DNA of 13,743 nt from an uncultured Blautia sp. Lineage in GTDB: Bacteria; Bacillota; Clostridia; Lachnospirales; Lachnospiraceae. The notes under the pieces are model-generated. The model ran no database searches. It had not been told where the DNA came from and saw only the letters and a program-made list of their open reading frames with translations. Below, in pieces: positions 1 through 7,085 of the stretch; position 1 is the first letter of the stretch; each line of letters begins with the position of its first letter. The position numbers and the translations under genes are program-made. Location of the stretch: assembly GCA_945872375.1 (NCBI GenBank), contig CAMBYR010000030.1, positions 1 to 13,743 on the forward strand, written 5' to 3'.

Positions 1-607
1 GTTTCAATTTCTCCTTATAAGAGAACTGTTTGTCAAATTCCTCCGCCTCTTCCTCGTCTACATAATATCCCGGGGGTGTTGTATATACCCCTGTAATTCC
101 ATCAAGGTATCCCGGAATCAGTTCTTTGCATAAGAAAAAGGAATCATCTGCGTCCTCCGGAAGTCCATGATAACGGATACCAAACTCACGCGCATACGTA
201 AATCCGCTTTTTCCGTAAAAGTCAATATTCCCCTCAAAGCACACTGCACCACAGCCAAGTCCGGCCGCTTTCTCCAGAGAATAATCCAGCAGCTTCTTGC
301 CATATCCCTGACGCTTCCGTTCAGGAATGATGCCGATGGGGCCCATTGCCATAACAGGAATTTCCCTTCCATCATCGGATTTGATCTTTGCTCTCACAAA
401 AACATTCTGACCGATCAGTTTCCCTTCCTGTTCCATTACAAAGTCCAGCTCCGGCACAAAATCCGGGTCATTTCTCAACTGATTCAACACATAATGCTCC
501 AGGCAGCCGGGACGGTACACGTTCCAGAAGCTTTCTCTTACAAGGCTTTCTACCTCACGGTATTCTTCTTTTCTTTCTAAACGAATTGTGTAGTCATTTT
601 TATTCAT
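1..607 (-). CDS. GNAT-family N-acetyltransferase, C-terminus cut by window edge
   Basis: I translated this frame by hand from the ATG at 607. It stays open for 202 codons and runs off the left edge, so the stop is not visible. The start is well placed: a GGAGG ribosome binding site at 616-620 lies 8 nt upstream. Residues 83-106 carry the GNAT acetyl-CoA binding motif, a beta strand (MAMGPIGIIPE) followed by RKRQGYGKKL with the Q/R-x-x-G-x-G signature. It is followed by CFEGNIDFYGKSGF (residues 123-136), typical of the YhbS-like group of predicted acetyltransferases. The enzyme should transfer acetyl from acetyl-CoA to an amine, but the substrate cannot be read from the sequence. It is monocistronic at its 5' end, with an unusually long leader of about 190 nt containing a hairpin and a possible leader peptide. 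Confidence 0.88.
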   Translation of the reverse strand, partial: MNKNDYTIRLERKEEYREVESLVRESFWNVYRPGCLEHYVLNQLRNDPDFVPELDFVMEQEGKLIGQNVFVRAKIKSDDGREIPVMAMGPIGIIPERKRQGYGKKLLDYSLEKAAGLGCGAVCFEGNIDFYGKSGFTYAREFGIRYHGLPEDADDSFFLCKELIPGYLDGITGVYTTPPGYYVDEEEAEEFDKQFSYKEKLK

Positions 608-643
608 TCTTTTTTCCTCCTGATGATTGTTGACTGCAATACT

Positions 644-682
644 GGGAGGTTTGTGCGAGACTGTATTTTACGCAAACCTCCC
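644..682 (-). promoter_or_regulatory. leader hairpin in front of the GNAT ribosome binding site
   Basis: Perfect 10-bp inverted arms (GGGAGGTTTG at 673-682 and CAAACCTCCC at 644-653, read on the minus strand) enclose a 19-nt loop. No T-run follows, so it is not an intrinsic terminator. The 3' arm contains CCTCC, which is complementary both to the 5' arm and to the GGAGG ribosome binding site of the acetyltransferase at 616-620. Alternative pairing that hides or exposes the start is therefore possible. Confidence 0.6.
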
Positions 683-684
683 GG

Positions 685-720
685 TCAGCCTACAATCTCC
701 AAGGTGTTGTTTTTCTTCAA
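685..720 (-). CDS. possible 11-codon leader peptide upstream of the GNAT gene
   Basis: A TTG codon at 718-720 follows an AAGGAG ribosome binding site (729-734) with 8 nt spacing. It opens an 11-codon frame reading KKNNTLEIVG after the start residue, ending at TGA (685-687). The stop lies two bases before the 5' arm of the 644-682 hairpin. A ribosome ending here would therefore cover that arm, as in translational attenuation leaders. The start codon is non-ATG and the frame is very short, so this could be chance. Confidence 0.3.
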   Translation of the reverse strand: MKKNNTLEIVG

Positions 721-750
721 ACAGCAATCTCCTTAAACTAAATTTTATAT

Positions 751-772
751 AATCAGGTCGAATGACCGGATT
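751..772 (-). promoter_or_regulatory. 22-bp near-perfect palindrome, candidate operator or RNA hairpin
   Basis: The sequence AATCAGGTCGAATGACCGGATT is a dyad with arms AATC-n-GGTC / GACC-n-GATT around a 4-nt centre. It lies about 30 bp downstream of the putative -10 box (801-806) of the acetyltransferase promoter and upstream of the leader ORF. It could be a repressor operator placed just past the transcription start, or an RNA stem in the leader. Confidence 0.4.
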
Positions 773-800
773 AACTCTGTAAAGTTTTCTACCTTTTTTG

Positions 801-806
801 ATTATA
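801..806 (-). promoter_or_regulatory. extended -10 promoter of the GNAT gene
   Basis: Read on the minus strand the sequence is TGGTATAAT: a perfect TATAAT with the TG-n extension that replaces a weak -35. No good -35 hexamer is seen 17 bp upstream. Transcription would start near 794, giving a leader of about 190 nt before the ATG at 607. Confidence 0.55.
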
Positions 807-915
807 CCACCATACCCCTGGTCCTTCCACATCTTTTTTACATAAAACCGCTAAACACATTTATAAATAATAAGTTAATAATATGAAATCGCCTCGCGGG
901 ATATCCTTATGTTAA

Positions 916-3090
916 TTACAACATATTCATTATAAATTCTGCCAGGTTATGCTCTGCAAACACAGCAACAGCAACCAGCGAAACAGTGGACATGATTTTG
1001 ATAAAAATATCCAGACATGGTCCAACTGTATCTTTCAGCGGATCTCCTACCGTATCTCCAATGACTGCAGCGTCATGAGCCGGGCTGCCTTTTCCGGAAC
1101 CTTTGATGGCACCGGATTCAATATACTTCTTGCCATTGTCCCACGCACCGCCTGCATTTCCTGCAAAAATAGCGATCATAATCGAGCAGATGGTAGATCC
1201 GATCAGAATTCCGCCGACGAACTCAGGTCCGAAAACAAAACCACAGGCAACCGGCACGATAATTGCCAGCATGGACGGTATTTTCATTTCACCGATGGCA
1301 CCTTTTGAGGAAATTTCAATACAGGTTTTATAGTCCGGTTTTGCTTTTCCTTCCAGAATACCGGGAATTTCTTTGAACTGGCGGCGAACCTCTTCAACCA
1401 TCTTACGGGCAGCCTTGGCAACCGCCTCGATCAGCATACCGGAAAACAGAAACGGCAGCGCACCGCCAATGATCGCGCCTGCAAGCGTCATTGGCTCCAT
1501 CAGATTCAGGATCAGTTCTGTGTCAAAATCATTATAAGAATACAAATAGGAAATCATCAGTGCCAATGCAGCCAGCGCACCGGATCCAATGGCAAAACCT
1601 TTTCCAATAGCTGCTGTGGTATTTCCAACAGAATCCAGGGTATCCGTGATTTTACGAACCTTCGGATCCAGCAGTGACATTTCCGCGATGCCGCCTGCAT
1701 TATCAGAGATCGGGCCATATGTATCTACTGATACGGTTGCCGTTACAAAGGACAGCATTCCCATGGCCGCCATGGCAACACCGTACATTCCGGCTGCCTG
1801 ATAGGAAAGCATAATTCCCACGCCCAGAACCAGACACGGCGCCATACAGGATTTCATACCAAGTGCGAGTCCCTGGGTAATGGTCAGTGCTGCACCCTCC
1901 AGAGAAGCATTTGCCAGATTTTGAGTAGGTTTATAATCCGCAGACGTATAAATTTCTGCCAGCATTCCGATGATCACACCGGAAATAACACCGATCGCCG
2001 CTGCAATCCATGCTGAGGTCCATCCGCACCGAAATCCCAGAATGGATCTGAGCGATCCGCTTTCGAATCCACGGAACATGAAGTAAGAAATGATCAGACC
2101 CAGAATAATTGTTGCTCCTGCAGAGAAATAAGTGGATGCATTCAGATCCTTGTGTGGATCCGCAGACATTTTTTTCTTAAACAGAAGACTTGCCACACCC
2201 AGGCAGGATGAGATCAGTCCCAATGAAACAAATACCAGCGGGAACAGGATCAATGTGCCGAGCAGATCACTGGTCATGCCGGTACCCTCCGCCATGGATT
2301 TGGAAAACATATGATATGCAAGAATAATTCCTGATGAAATCGCGCCCACATAGCTCTCCAGCAGATCCGAACCAAGACCGGCCACGTCCCCCACATTGTC
2401 ACCAACATTATCTGCAATCGTTGCCGGGTTTCTCGGATCATCCTCCGGAATATGAGCTTCTGTTTTCCCCACCAGATCAGCGCCCATGTCCGCTGCTTTG
2501 GTATAGATGCCTCCGCCTACACGGTTAAACATGGCAACCATGGAACAGCCCAGTGCATATCCGGACAGCGTCATGGTAAATGGACAAAAATGAAGGCCAA
2601 TCATATTCGTATACGATGCGTCTGTAATCTGCAGCTGTCCCATGCCAATTCCAAAAATCATATAAACCACAAATATGCCAAGCAGTGCAAAACCGCCTAC
2701 ACAAAGCCCCATAACCGAGCCTCCCCGAAAGGCAGCCTTCACCGTTTCACCAATATCCTGTGTTTCACGGGCACGATTGGCCACACGAACATTGGAATAA
2801 GTCGCAATCTTCATTCCGACAAAGCCGGCACAGCCGGACATCACAGATCCGATAAGAAGTGCCACTGCCGCATGCCATGTGGTAATCACTGCCAGAAGCA
2901 CAGCCACCACAGCTACTACCGTATAAAGAATACGGTACTCATAATTGATAAACGCATTGGCTCCAATCCGGATCGCATCTGCGATCTCCTGCATCTTTTC
3001 GGTTCCTTCCGGCATACGCTTCACTGTCATAAAATTAAATGCAGCAAAACTCAATGCCAGTACCGCAGCAATTACAACAAGATAAATCAT
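916..3090 (-). CDS. hppA: K+-dependent, probably Na+-pumping membrane pyrophosphatase
   Basis: This integral membrane enzyme hydrolyses pyrophosphate and uses the energy to pump Na+ or H+ out of the cytoplasm. The product has 724 residues, normal for the family, with many hydrophobic segments. Substrate and Mg2+ motifs are visible: DMGADLVGKTE (201-211), DNVGDNVGD (227-235), VDTYGPISDNAGGIAE (455-470) and GDTVGDPLKD (678-687). GNTTAAIGKG (489-498) has Ala493 and Gly496, the signature of the K+-dependent class; K+-independent enzymes have Lys and Thr there. Glu245 in LESYVGAI sits where Na+-pumping enzymes carry the gate glutamate, so Na+ transport is likely but inferred. I chose the ATG at 3090 because GGAGG (3099-3103) is 8 nt upstream. 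A GTG at 3099 begins inside that site. The gene stands alone with its own promoter. Confidence 0.96.
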   Translation of the reverse strand: MIYLVVIAAVLALSFAAFNFMTVKRMPEGTEKMQEIADAIRIGANAFINYEYRILYTVVAVVAVLLAVITTWHAAVALLIGSVMSGCAGFVGMKIATYSNVRVANRARETQDIGETVKAAFRGGSVMGLCVGGFALLGIFVVYMIFGIGMGQLQITDASYTNMIGLHFCPFTMTLSGYALGCSMVAMFNRVGGGIYTKAADMGADLVGKTEAHIPEDDPRNPATIADNVGDNVGDVAGLGSDLLESYVGAISSGIILAYHMFSKSMAEGTGMTSDLLGTLILFPLVFVSLGLISSCLGVASLLFKKKMSADPHKDLNASTYFSAGATIILGLIISYFMFRGFESGSLRSILGFRCGWTSAWIAAAIGVISGVIIGMLAEIYTSADYKPTQNLANASLEGAALTITQGLALGMKSCMAPCLVLGVGIMLSYQAAGMYGVAMAAMGMLSFVTATVSVDTYGPISDNAGGIAEMSLLDPKVRKITDTLDSVGNTTAAIGKGFAIGSGALAALALMISYLYSYNDFDTELILNLMEPMTLAGAIIGGALPFLFSGMLIEAVAKAARKMVEEVRRQFKEIPGILEGKAKPDYKTCIEISSKGAIGEMKIPSMLAIIVPVACGFVFGPEFVGGILIGSTICSIMIAIFAGNAGGAWDNGKKYIESGAIKGSGKGSPAHDAAVIGDTVGDPLKDTVGPCLDIFIKIMSTVSLVAVAVFAEHNLAEFIMNML

Positions 3091-3149
3091 AAATCTCACC
3101 TCCGTATTTTGTCTTTGATTTTATCGTTGCATTCGCCCCATTTGAACCG

Positions 3150-3178
3150 ATTGTAACTCTTTTCATGCCTGAAATCAA
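3150..3178 (-). promoter_or_regulatory. sigma-A type promoter of hppA
   Basis: On the minus strand, TTGATT (3173-3178) and TACAAT (3150-3155) are separated by exactly 17 bp. Transcription would start near 3143, leaving a leader of about 50 nt before the ATG. A second weaker candidate, TGGTACAAT (-10 at 3236-3241), lies upstream next to the terminator hairpin. Confidence 0.55.
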
Positions 3179-3249
3179 TTGTTTTTTGTTAATTACCAAC
3201 AATTTTCCACTATTTTCTCAAAATATATTGTGAGGATTGTACCATAAAA

Positions 3250-3307
3250 GTCCCGGACAACAGCCATGCAGCGGTACCTGCGCAGATACATGGCTATTGG
3301 ACGGGAC
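3250..3307 (-). terminator. strong hairpin at the end of the cbiL-ABC-surface protein operon
   Basis: GTCCCG and CGGGAC close the stem. Inside, CAATAGCCATG pairs with CATGGCTGTTG (one G-U), and a GCAG/CTGC inner stem follows. On the minus strand it is followed by only a short T4 run; on the plus strand T5ATTTT follows. It lies just past the stop at 3314 and separates this operon from hppA. Termination in both directions is possible. Confidence 0.65.
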
Positions 3308-3313
3308 CTGTTT

Positions 3314-4453
3314 TTATTTTCGTTTCTTTTTCACATAATAATTGAGTATACCGCCTGACACAATAATGGCGACTGCAATCATCAGTACCTTTTTCGCCGC
3401 TTCCTGCGGTATCTGACCTTTTGACCCGATAGATTCCGAATAAAATGTCAATGTATACGCAATTTCCACCGGATCTCCCATGGCAGTCGTATCTGCTATA
3501 ATGGGCATTGCGTCATCCATCACTGTGACCGGAATTTCAAATGAAGAATTTCCTCCATCTGTCGTAAGATTATAGTAAACCTCACCATCCACGATCATAT
3601 AATCATAATATGCACTGCTCCAAAGCAGTTTTGCATATGCTTTTCCATCCCTCACGATCAGCAGCGTGGGAGAGCTTATACTCGCCCTTCCGCTTCCGCC
3701 GGTCATATTGACCTCAATGGAATACTCCCCATCCGAACGTGACAGAGATACCGGCTCCGGCGCTTCATGGACTGCAACCGACAGAGGCTCCCCTTCCGCA
3801 GGCTCTGCATCGCCATCCATCCGATATGCACGAAGCGCCATTTCTATCAGTTCATAATCCGGAAGTTCTATTTCCAGAGCCTCTTCCGGCAGACAGGATG
3901 CATCAAAAACAAGCTTCCTGTCATACCAGATCTGCTTCTTTTTGCTGAATGCTGCACAGTCAATTTCCTTATCCAGGGCCTCAACCGGTATTGTAAAAAT
4001 ACTTTTCTCATCCAACTCCTCGTAGCCGATCCAGTCCTTCTCATCTGCATTTTTTGCGTTCTCTGCCGTTCCCATATAAACATATTGATAGCTCAGACTG
4101 GAAATCGTGATTCTTGCAGACATATTTTCGCCGTCCACAAGAAGCTCTGCCTCCGTAATCCTGAAAAAAGGAGACGATGATTCCACCTGAATCTCATAGG
4201 TTCCGTCCGCAAGATCTCGTGCGTAAACCGGAAGCATCCCATATTTTCCCACATTTTTCTGCCTGATTACACTCCGGGCTTTTTCCAGACGTTCCGTGTA
4301 TGGACTTTCCTTCTCTCCACTGGTTTCCGACTGTTCTGTTTCTGACGAGACTCCTTTTTTTATGACAAGAGGTTCCGCCATAGCTGTCTGGCAAAAAACA
4401 GCCACACATACCAGTACGATACAAAAACATCTTTTTAGATCTGTCTTTTTCAT
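3314..4453 (-). CDS. secreted, C-terminally anchored protein with two tandem beta-rich (NEAT-like) domains
   Basis: This is a 379-residue surface protein. It has a signal peptide (basic KKTDLKR, then a hydrophobic stretch, likely cleavage after AMA at 26) and a C-terminal membrane helix (about 356-373) ending in KKKRK, so the body faces outside. Two similar domains are visible: about 80-188 and 238-342. Each begins DG-x-Y-x-I-x-V (DGTYEIQV at 83; DGEYSIEV at 241), has an L-L-V-x-x-G/D-G strand and a Tyr-rich segment (SYQYVYMG; SAYYDYMIVDG), and later an F-x-IPV strand (FTIPV 153; FEIPV 305). The pattern resembles NEAT (heme-binding) domains, but I cannot confirm membership. The ATG at 4453 has GGAGGTGG just upstream; the longer frame upstream lies within the permease gene. 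It is the last gene of the B12-riboswitch operon, so a ligand such as a corrinoid, heme or cobalt complex is plausible but inferred. Confidence 0.85.
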   Translation of the reverse strand: MKKTDLKRCFCIVLVCVAVFCQTAMAEPLVIKKGVSSETEQSETSGEKESPYTERLEKARSVIRQKNVGKYGMLPVYARDLADGTYEIQVESSSPFFRITEAELLVDGENMSARITISSLSYQYVYMGTAENAKNADEKDWIGYEELDEKSIFTIPVEALDKEIDCAAFSKKKQIWYDRKLVFDASCLPEEALEIELPDYELIEMALRAYRMDGDAEPAEGEPLSVAVHEAPEPVSLSRSDGEYSIEVNMTGGSGRASISSPTLLIVRDGKAYAKLLWSSAYYDYMIVDGEVYYNLTTDGGNSSFEIPVTVMDDAMPIIADTTAMGDPVEIAYTLTFYSESIGSKGQIPQEAAKKVLMIAVAIIVSGGILNYYVKKKRK

Positions 4454-4488
4454 ACGCCACCTCCGATTTTTCGTCTGTCCTTTCGATT

Positions 4489-5220
4489 TTACAGATTTTT
4501 CTTCCGGTATATAAAAAGCACAGAAAGAAAACCAAATACAAGCAGATACAAAAATAATATGCAAAACCCAAATGTCCCCGGCGCTTCCCCATTCGATATG
4601 CTGCGAACCATGCTGCATGTCTGGGAAAGCGGCAGCAAAGAGATAACCTGACGAAAACCGGCAGGCATCTGATCGGTAGAAAAGAATGTGTTACAAAGAA
4701 AGGACATCGGCATAATGATATAGGAAGTATATCTTGGCGCATCTGAGTAGCTCTTCGCCAAAAAGGAAAGAACCAGCGCAATCGTAGAAAAAACAGTTCC
4801 ATTCAAAAATAAAATAAGGACTGACATCCCATTAAAAATCAGATCGGTTCGAATCGGTGCTGTCATCAGCAAAATAACGCCTCCGGCATACATTCCTCTG
4901 AGACTTCCCCCAATGATCTGACCAAGGATAAACTGCCAGAGCGGCGTCGGAGACACCATCACCTGATCCAGTGCTTTTTCGTAAAGTCTCTGTACGCTCA
5001 TATTCTGAGCGATAGCACTGAAACTTCCTGTCATCGTAGCCATGGATACCACCCCTGGAATCAGGAAATGAAGATACGGCTCTCCATGAGAGGTCGTCTG
5101 TATTCCCATTCCAAAGATAATCAGATACATAAGCGGAGAAATCATGCTGGCTACCGTGATCTTATAAAAATCTCTCCGGAATTCCACCCATTTTTCCCAT
5201 AAAACAGTAATGATTCCCAT
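4489..5220 (-). CDS. ABC-2 type transporter permease (DrrB-like)
   Basis: This 243-residue integral membrane protein has about six hydrophobic segments (roughly 22-40, 50-72, 100-120, 132-154, 168-182 and 217-237). The arrangement, the IPGVVSM segment and the PMSFLCNTFFSTDQMP stretch before the last loop are typical of ABC-2 permeases that pair with DrrA-like ATPases. Such pairs usually export. Start: the ATG at 5220 with AAGGAG 5 nt upstream, 12 nt after the ATPase stop. The surface protein begins 35 nt downstream, so all are almost certainly co-transcribed. The short C-terminus ends FIYRKKNL, cytoplasmic by charge. The substrate is unknown; the B12 riboswitch upstream points to a tetrapyrrole or metal-linked compound. 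Confidence 0.9.
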   Translation of the reverse strand: MGIITVLWEKWVEFRRDFYKITVASMISPLMYLIIFGMGIQTTSHGEPYLHFLIPGVVSMATMTGSFSAIAQNMSVQRLYEKALDQVMVSPTPLWQFILGQIIGGSLRGMYAGGVILLMTAPIRTDLIFNGMSVLILFLNGTVFSTIALVLSFLAKSYSDAPRYTSYIIMPMSFLCNTFFSTDQMPAGFRQVISLLPLSQTCSMVRSISNGEAPGTFGFCILFLYLLVFGFLSVLFIYRKKNL

Positions 5221-5232
5221 ATAAACTCCTTG

Positions 5233-6069
5233 TTACACTAATTTCCTTCCTGCACACTCTACAAATACATCCTCCAGGGTCGTCGCCCGTAAAGCTGCAT
5301 GTTCACCTGCCTTTGACAGATATTGTATTGCTTCTTCCCTTTCATGGAAATATCTGCTCACCAGGCTGTCCTCGGCTGTTTCATCCACTGCATATGCACC
5401 CAGTTCTGAAATCAGATGATCCGGTGTGTCCAGCTTCTGCAATGTTCCGCGATTGATGAGTGCAACCCGGTTACAGAGTGCCTGCGCTTCTTCCATGTAA
5501 TGAGTAGTCAGAATAATCGTCATATTTTTTCCATTCAGTTTTCTGAGCAGATTCCACATCTGTCTTCTGGAAAGGGCATCCATCCCGGCTGTAGGCTCAT
5601 CCAAAAGTAAAATTTCCGGTTCGATCAAAAGTGCCCTGCATATCATCAGCTTTCGCTTCATGCCTCCTGACAGATGACGTACGGTACGATTTCGATACTC
5701 CCACAGGCCTGCAAAATTCAGAAGTTCCTCCGTTCTGCTCCTGATCTCATTCCTGGAAAGAAAATAGAGTCTGCCCTGGTACTCCATGACTTCCTTCATA
5801 TTCATATCCTGACGCATGGAATATTCCTGTGTAATTACGCTCAGTTTTCTTTTCTGCTCCGATGCTTTCCGGTCCAGCTTTATCCCATCTACCAGAATCT
5901 CTCCCGATGTAGGCAGAAGCACCGTTGACATCATACTGATCGTCGTAGTCTTTCCTGCTCCGTTCGGACCAAGCAGGCCAAAAAATTCGCCGGTCTCAAC
6001 AGTCAGACTCAGGTGATCGACCGCTGTAAAATCATCAAACTGTTTCGTCAATTCTTTCAGTTCTATCAT
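5233..6069 (-). CDS. ABC transporter ATP-binding protein (DrrA/CcmA-like)
   Basis: This 278-residue ATPase would drive the ABC-2 permease encoded next to it. Visible motifs: Walker A GPNGAGKTT (34-42), Q-loop near TQEYSM (80-85), signature LSGGM (133-137), Walker B LLLDEPTAGMD (154-164) and switch histidine in TTHYMEEA (188-195). The C-terminal TTLEDVFVE (263-271) is the usual end of DrrA-type exporters. I chose the ATG at 6069, which matches the family N-terminus (MIELKELTKQF). A TTG at 6096 would add nine residues inside cbiL. The start is 4 nt after the cbiL stop, with only a distant GGAAG upstream, so translation is probably coupled to cbiL. Confidence 0.94.
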   Translation of the reverse strand: MIELKELTKQFDDFTAVDHLSLTVETGEFFGLLGPNGAGKTTTISMMSTVLLPTSGEILVDGIKLDRKASEQKRKLSVITQEYSMRQDMNMKEVMEYQGRLYFLSRNEIRSRTEELLNFAGLWEYRNRTVRHLSGGMKRKLMICRALLIEPEILLLDEPTAGMDALSRRQMWNLLRKLNGKNMTIILTTHYMEEAQALCNRVALINRGTLQKLDTPDHLISELGAYAVDETAEDSLVSRYFHEREEAIQYLSKAGEHAALRATTLEDVFVECAGRKLV

Positions 6070-6073
6070 GTTT

Positions 6074-6763
6074 TTATTTCGCTTCCTTTGCAACAATCAA
6101 CGAGAAGTACCCGGCATCATCCGGTATCTCGTCCACACTGTGGTATACTTTCTCCGTATCCATACTACAGTTTTCCACCATGTGAACTTCCTTTCCGCTT
6201 TCCCGCAGCAGTTCCTTTACTTCCTTCATATGACTGGCGGATTTCATCAGAACATAATTGCCGGAACCGGAAAGAGGCTCTTCCAGCCGATGGACGGCAG
6301 GTATTATATACAACTGTTCATCCCATTCTGCCAGAGGGAGATTCATTCTGGCAGCTGCTGCGCAAAAGGATGTAATGCCGCTGATCAGTTTCACTGTATA
6401 ACCGTCAGCTTCCAGAATATGCTGCAAATAGCTGAAGGTACAGTAAATCGTCGGATCTCCCAGCGTAATATAAACCACATTCCTGCCCTGTTCCAAATAG
6501 GCTTCTATGATTTCTGCACCTTTTTTATGCTCCCGTTCAATCAATTCTCTTTCTTTTACCATAGGCATGAAAACCGGAACCAATTCCTTGTCTGCCAGCT
6601 CCGGCACATTTTTTACCGCGATCTGATATGCAACCGATGCTTTTGGATCCTTCCCCGGAACTGCAATTACATCATTCTCCCGAATCAGCCGAATCGCTTT
6701 CAATGTCATCAGTTCCGGATCTCCCGGGCCAACACCTACTCCATACGCAACACCTTTTTTCAC
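6074..6763 (-). CDS. cbiL: precorrin-2 / cobalt-factor II C20-methyltransferase
   Basis: This enzyme methylates C20 of the corrin-forming ring with S-adenosylmethionine, a step of cobalamin ring synthesis in the cytoplasm. The 229-residue length fits the family. Visible motifs: VGVGPGDPELMTLKA (9-23), the glycine-rich SAM motif; YITLGDPTIYCTFSYL (98-113); SGITSFCAAAARMNLPLAE (128-146), characteristic of CbiL/CobI; and ENCSMDTEKVY (197-207). The GTG at 6763 is the best start, with GGAGG 9 nt upstream. Starting at 6814 would add an untypical basic tail. It is the first gene after a cobalamin riboswitch. The rest of the corrin pathway is not in the window. Whether it acts on the free or cobalt-loaded ring (CobI or CbiL) cannot be decided here; anaerobes usually use the CbiL route. 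Confidence 0.93.
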   Translation of the reverse strand: MKKGVAYGVGVGPGDPELMTLKAIRLIRENDVIAVPGKDPKASVAYQIAVKNVPELADKELVPVFMPMVKERELIEREHKKGAEIIEAYLEQGRNVVYITLGDPTIYCTFSYLQHILEADGYTVKLISGITSFCAAAARMNLPLAEWDEQLYIIPAVHRLEEPLSGSGNYVLMKSASHMKEVKELLRESGKEVHMVENCSMDTEKVYHSVDEIPDDAGYFSLIVAKEAK

Positions 6764-6821
6764 TTTTGTTTTCCTCCTCCATCTGGTTTTTTCCTCAAAA
6801 TTGATTATTCTCATGATTTCG

Positions 6822-6871
6822 GGATAAAGTAAAAGGCTATAATAGCTGTATCAAATACAGTTACTATAGCC
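6822..6871 (-). terminator. intrinsic terminator of the cobalamin riboswitch
   Basis: On the minus strand a 17-bp stem (GGCTATAGTAACTGTAT pairing with ATACAGCTATTATAGCC, two G-U pairs) with a TTG loop (6835-6871) is followed by TTTTACTTT. It sits between the riboswitch and the cbiL start, as expected for an expression platform that stops transcription when B12 is bound. A competing stem is possible: ATAGTA (6882-6887) with TACTAT (6862-6867) would disrupt the 5' arm. Confidence 0.85.
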
Positions 6872-6920
6872 GATATTTCCCATAGTATGTTCCATCCAAT
6901 AATTCTATCCGATGAAAATT

Positions 6921-7085
6921 ATGCAGCAGGTCTTCTGACTCACACATTCCGAAACATTCATTTCTGCTGGATCATTCTGCCTTCTCAGGTTTCCCCAATG
7001 ACTGACTTTCGTCTCAAATCATCCATCTGTGTATACAGCGGCGGTACCGTTCGTGGTTCTTACACGATTCCCTATTCTCCCACAA
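6921..7085 (-). ncRNA. cobalamin (B12) riboswitch
   Basis: Read on the minus strand, the conserved elements appear in the right order. They are GGGAATCGTG (7063-7072), CGGTACCGCCGCTGTA (7034-7049), GACGAAAG with CATTGGGG, GAAACCTGAGAAGGC, and finally the B12-box end GAGTCAGAAGACCTGC (6926-6941). The outer boundaries are approximate because the P1 stem is not resolved. It precedes cbiL and a terminator, so adenosylcobalamin or a related corrinoid should repress the whole cbiL-ABC-surface protein operon. Confidence 0.94.

Noticed and set aside
644..687. Selenocysteine readthrough of the leader-frame TGA at 685-687, with the hairpin as SECIS
   Set aside because: The readthrough frame after the TGA looks like leader RNA rather than protein and ends by overlapping the GNAT start. 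A leader or attenuator role is simpler.
2452..3156. 234-residue plus-strand open frame across hppA
   Set aside because: It is antisense to the highly conserved HppA coding region, is rich in His, Asn and Cys as expected for a shadow frame, and has no ribosome binding site.
3250..3307. Insertion-sequence end or att site
   Set aside because: The hairpin sits exactly after a stop codon, with T-runs on both sides, and there is no transposase or target duplication nearby.
6068..6832. 254-residue plus-strand open frame across cbiL
   Set aside because: It is antisense to cbiL, with composition typical of a shadow; cbiL has clear motifs and a good start.
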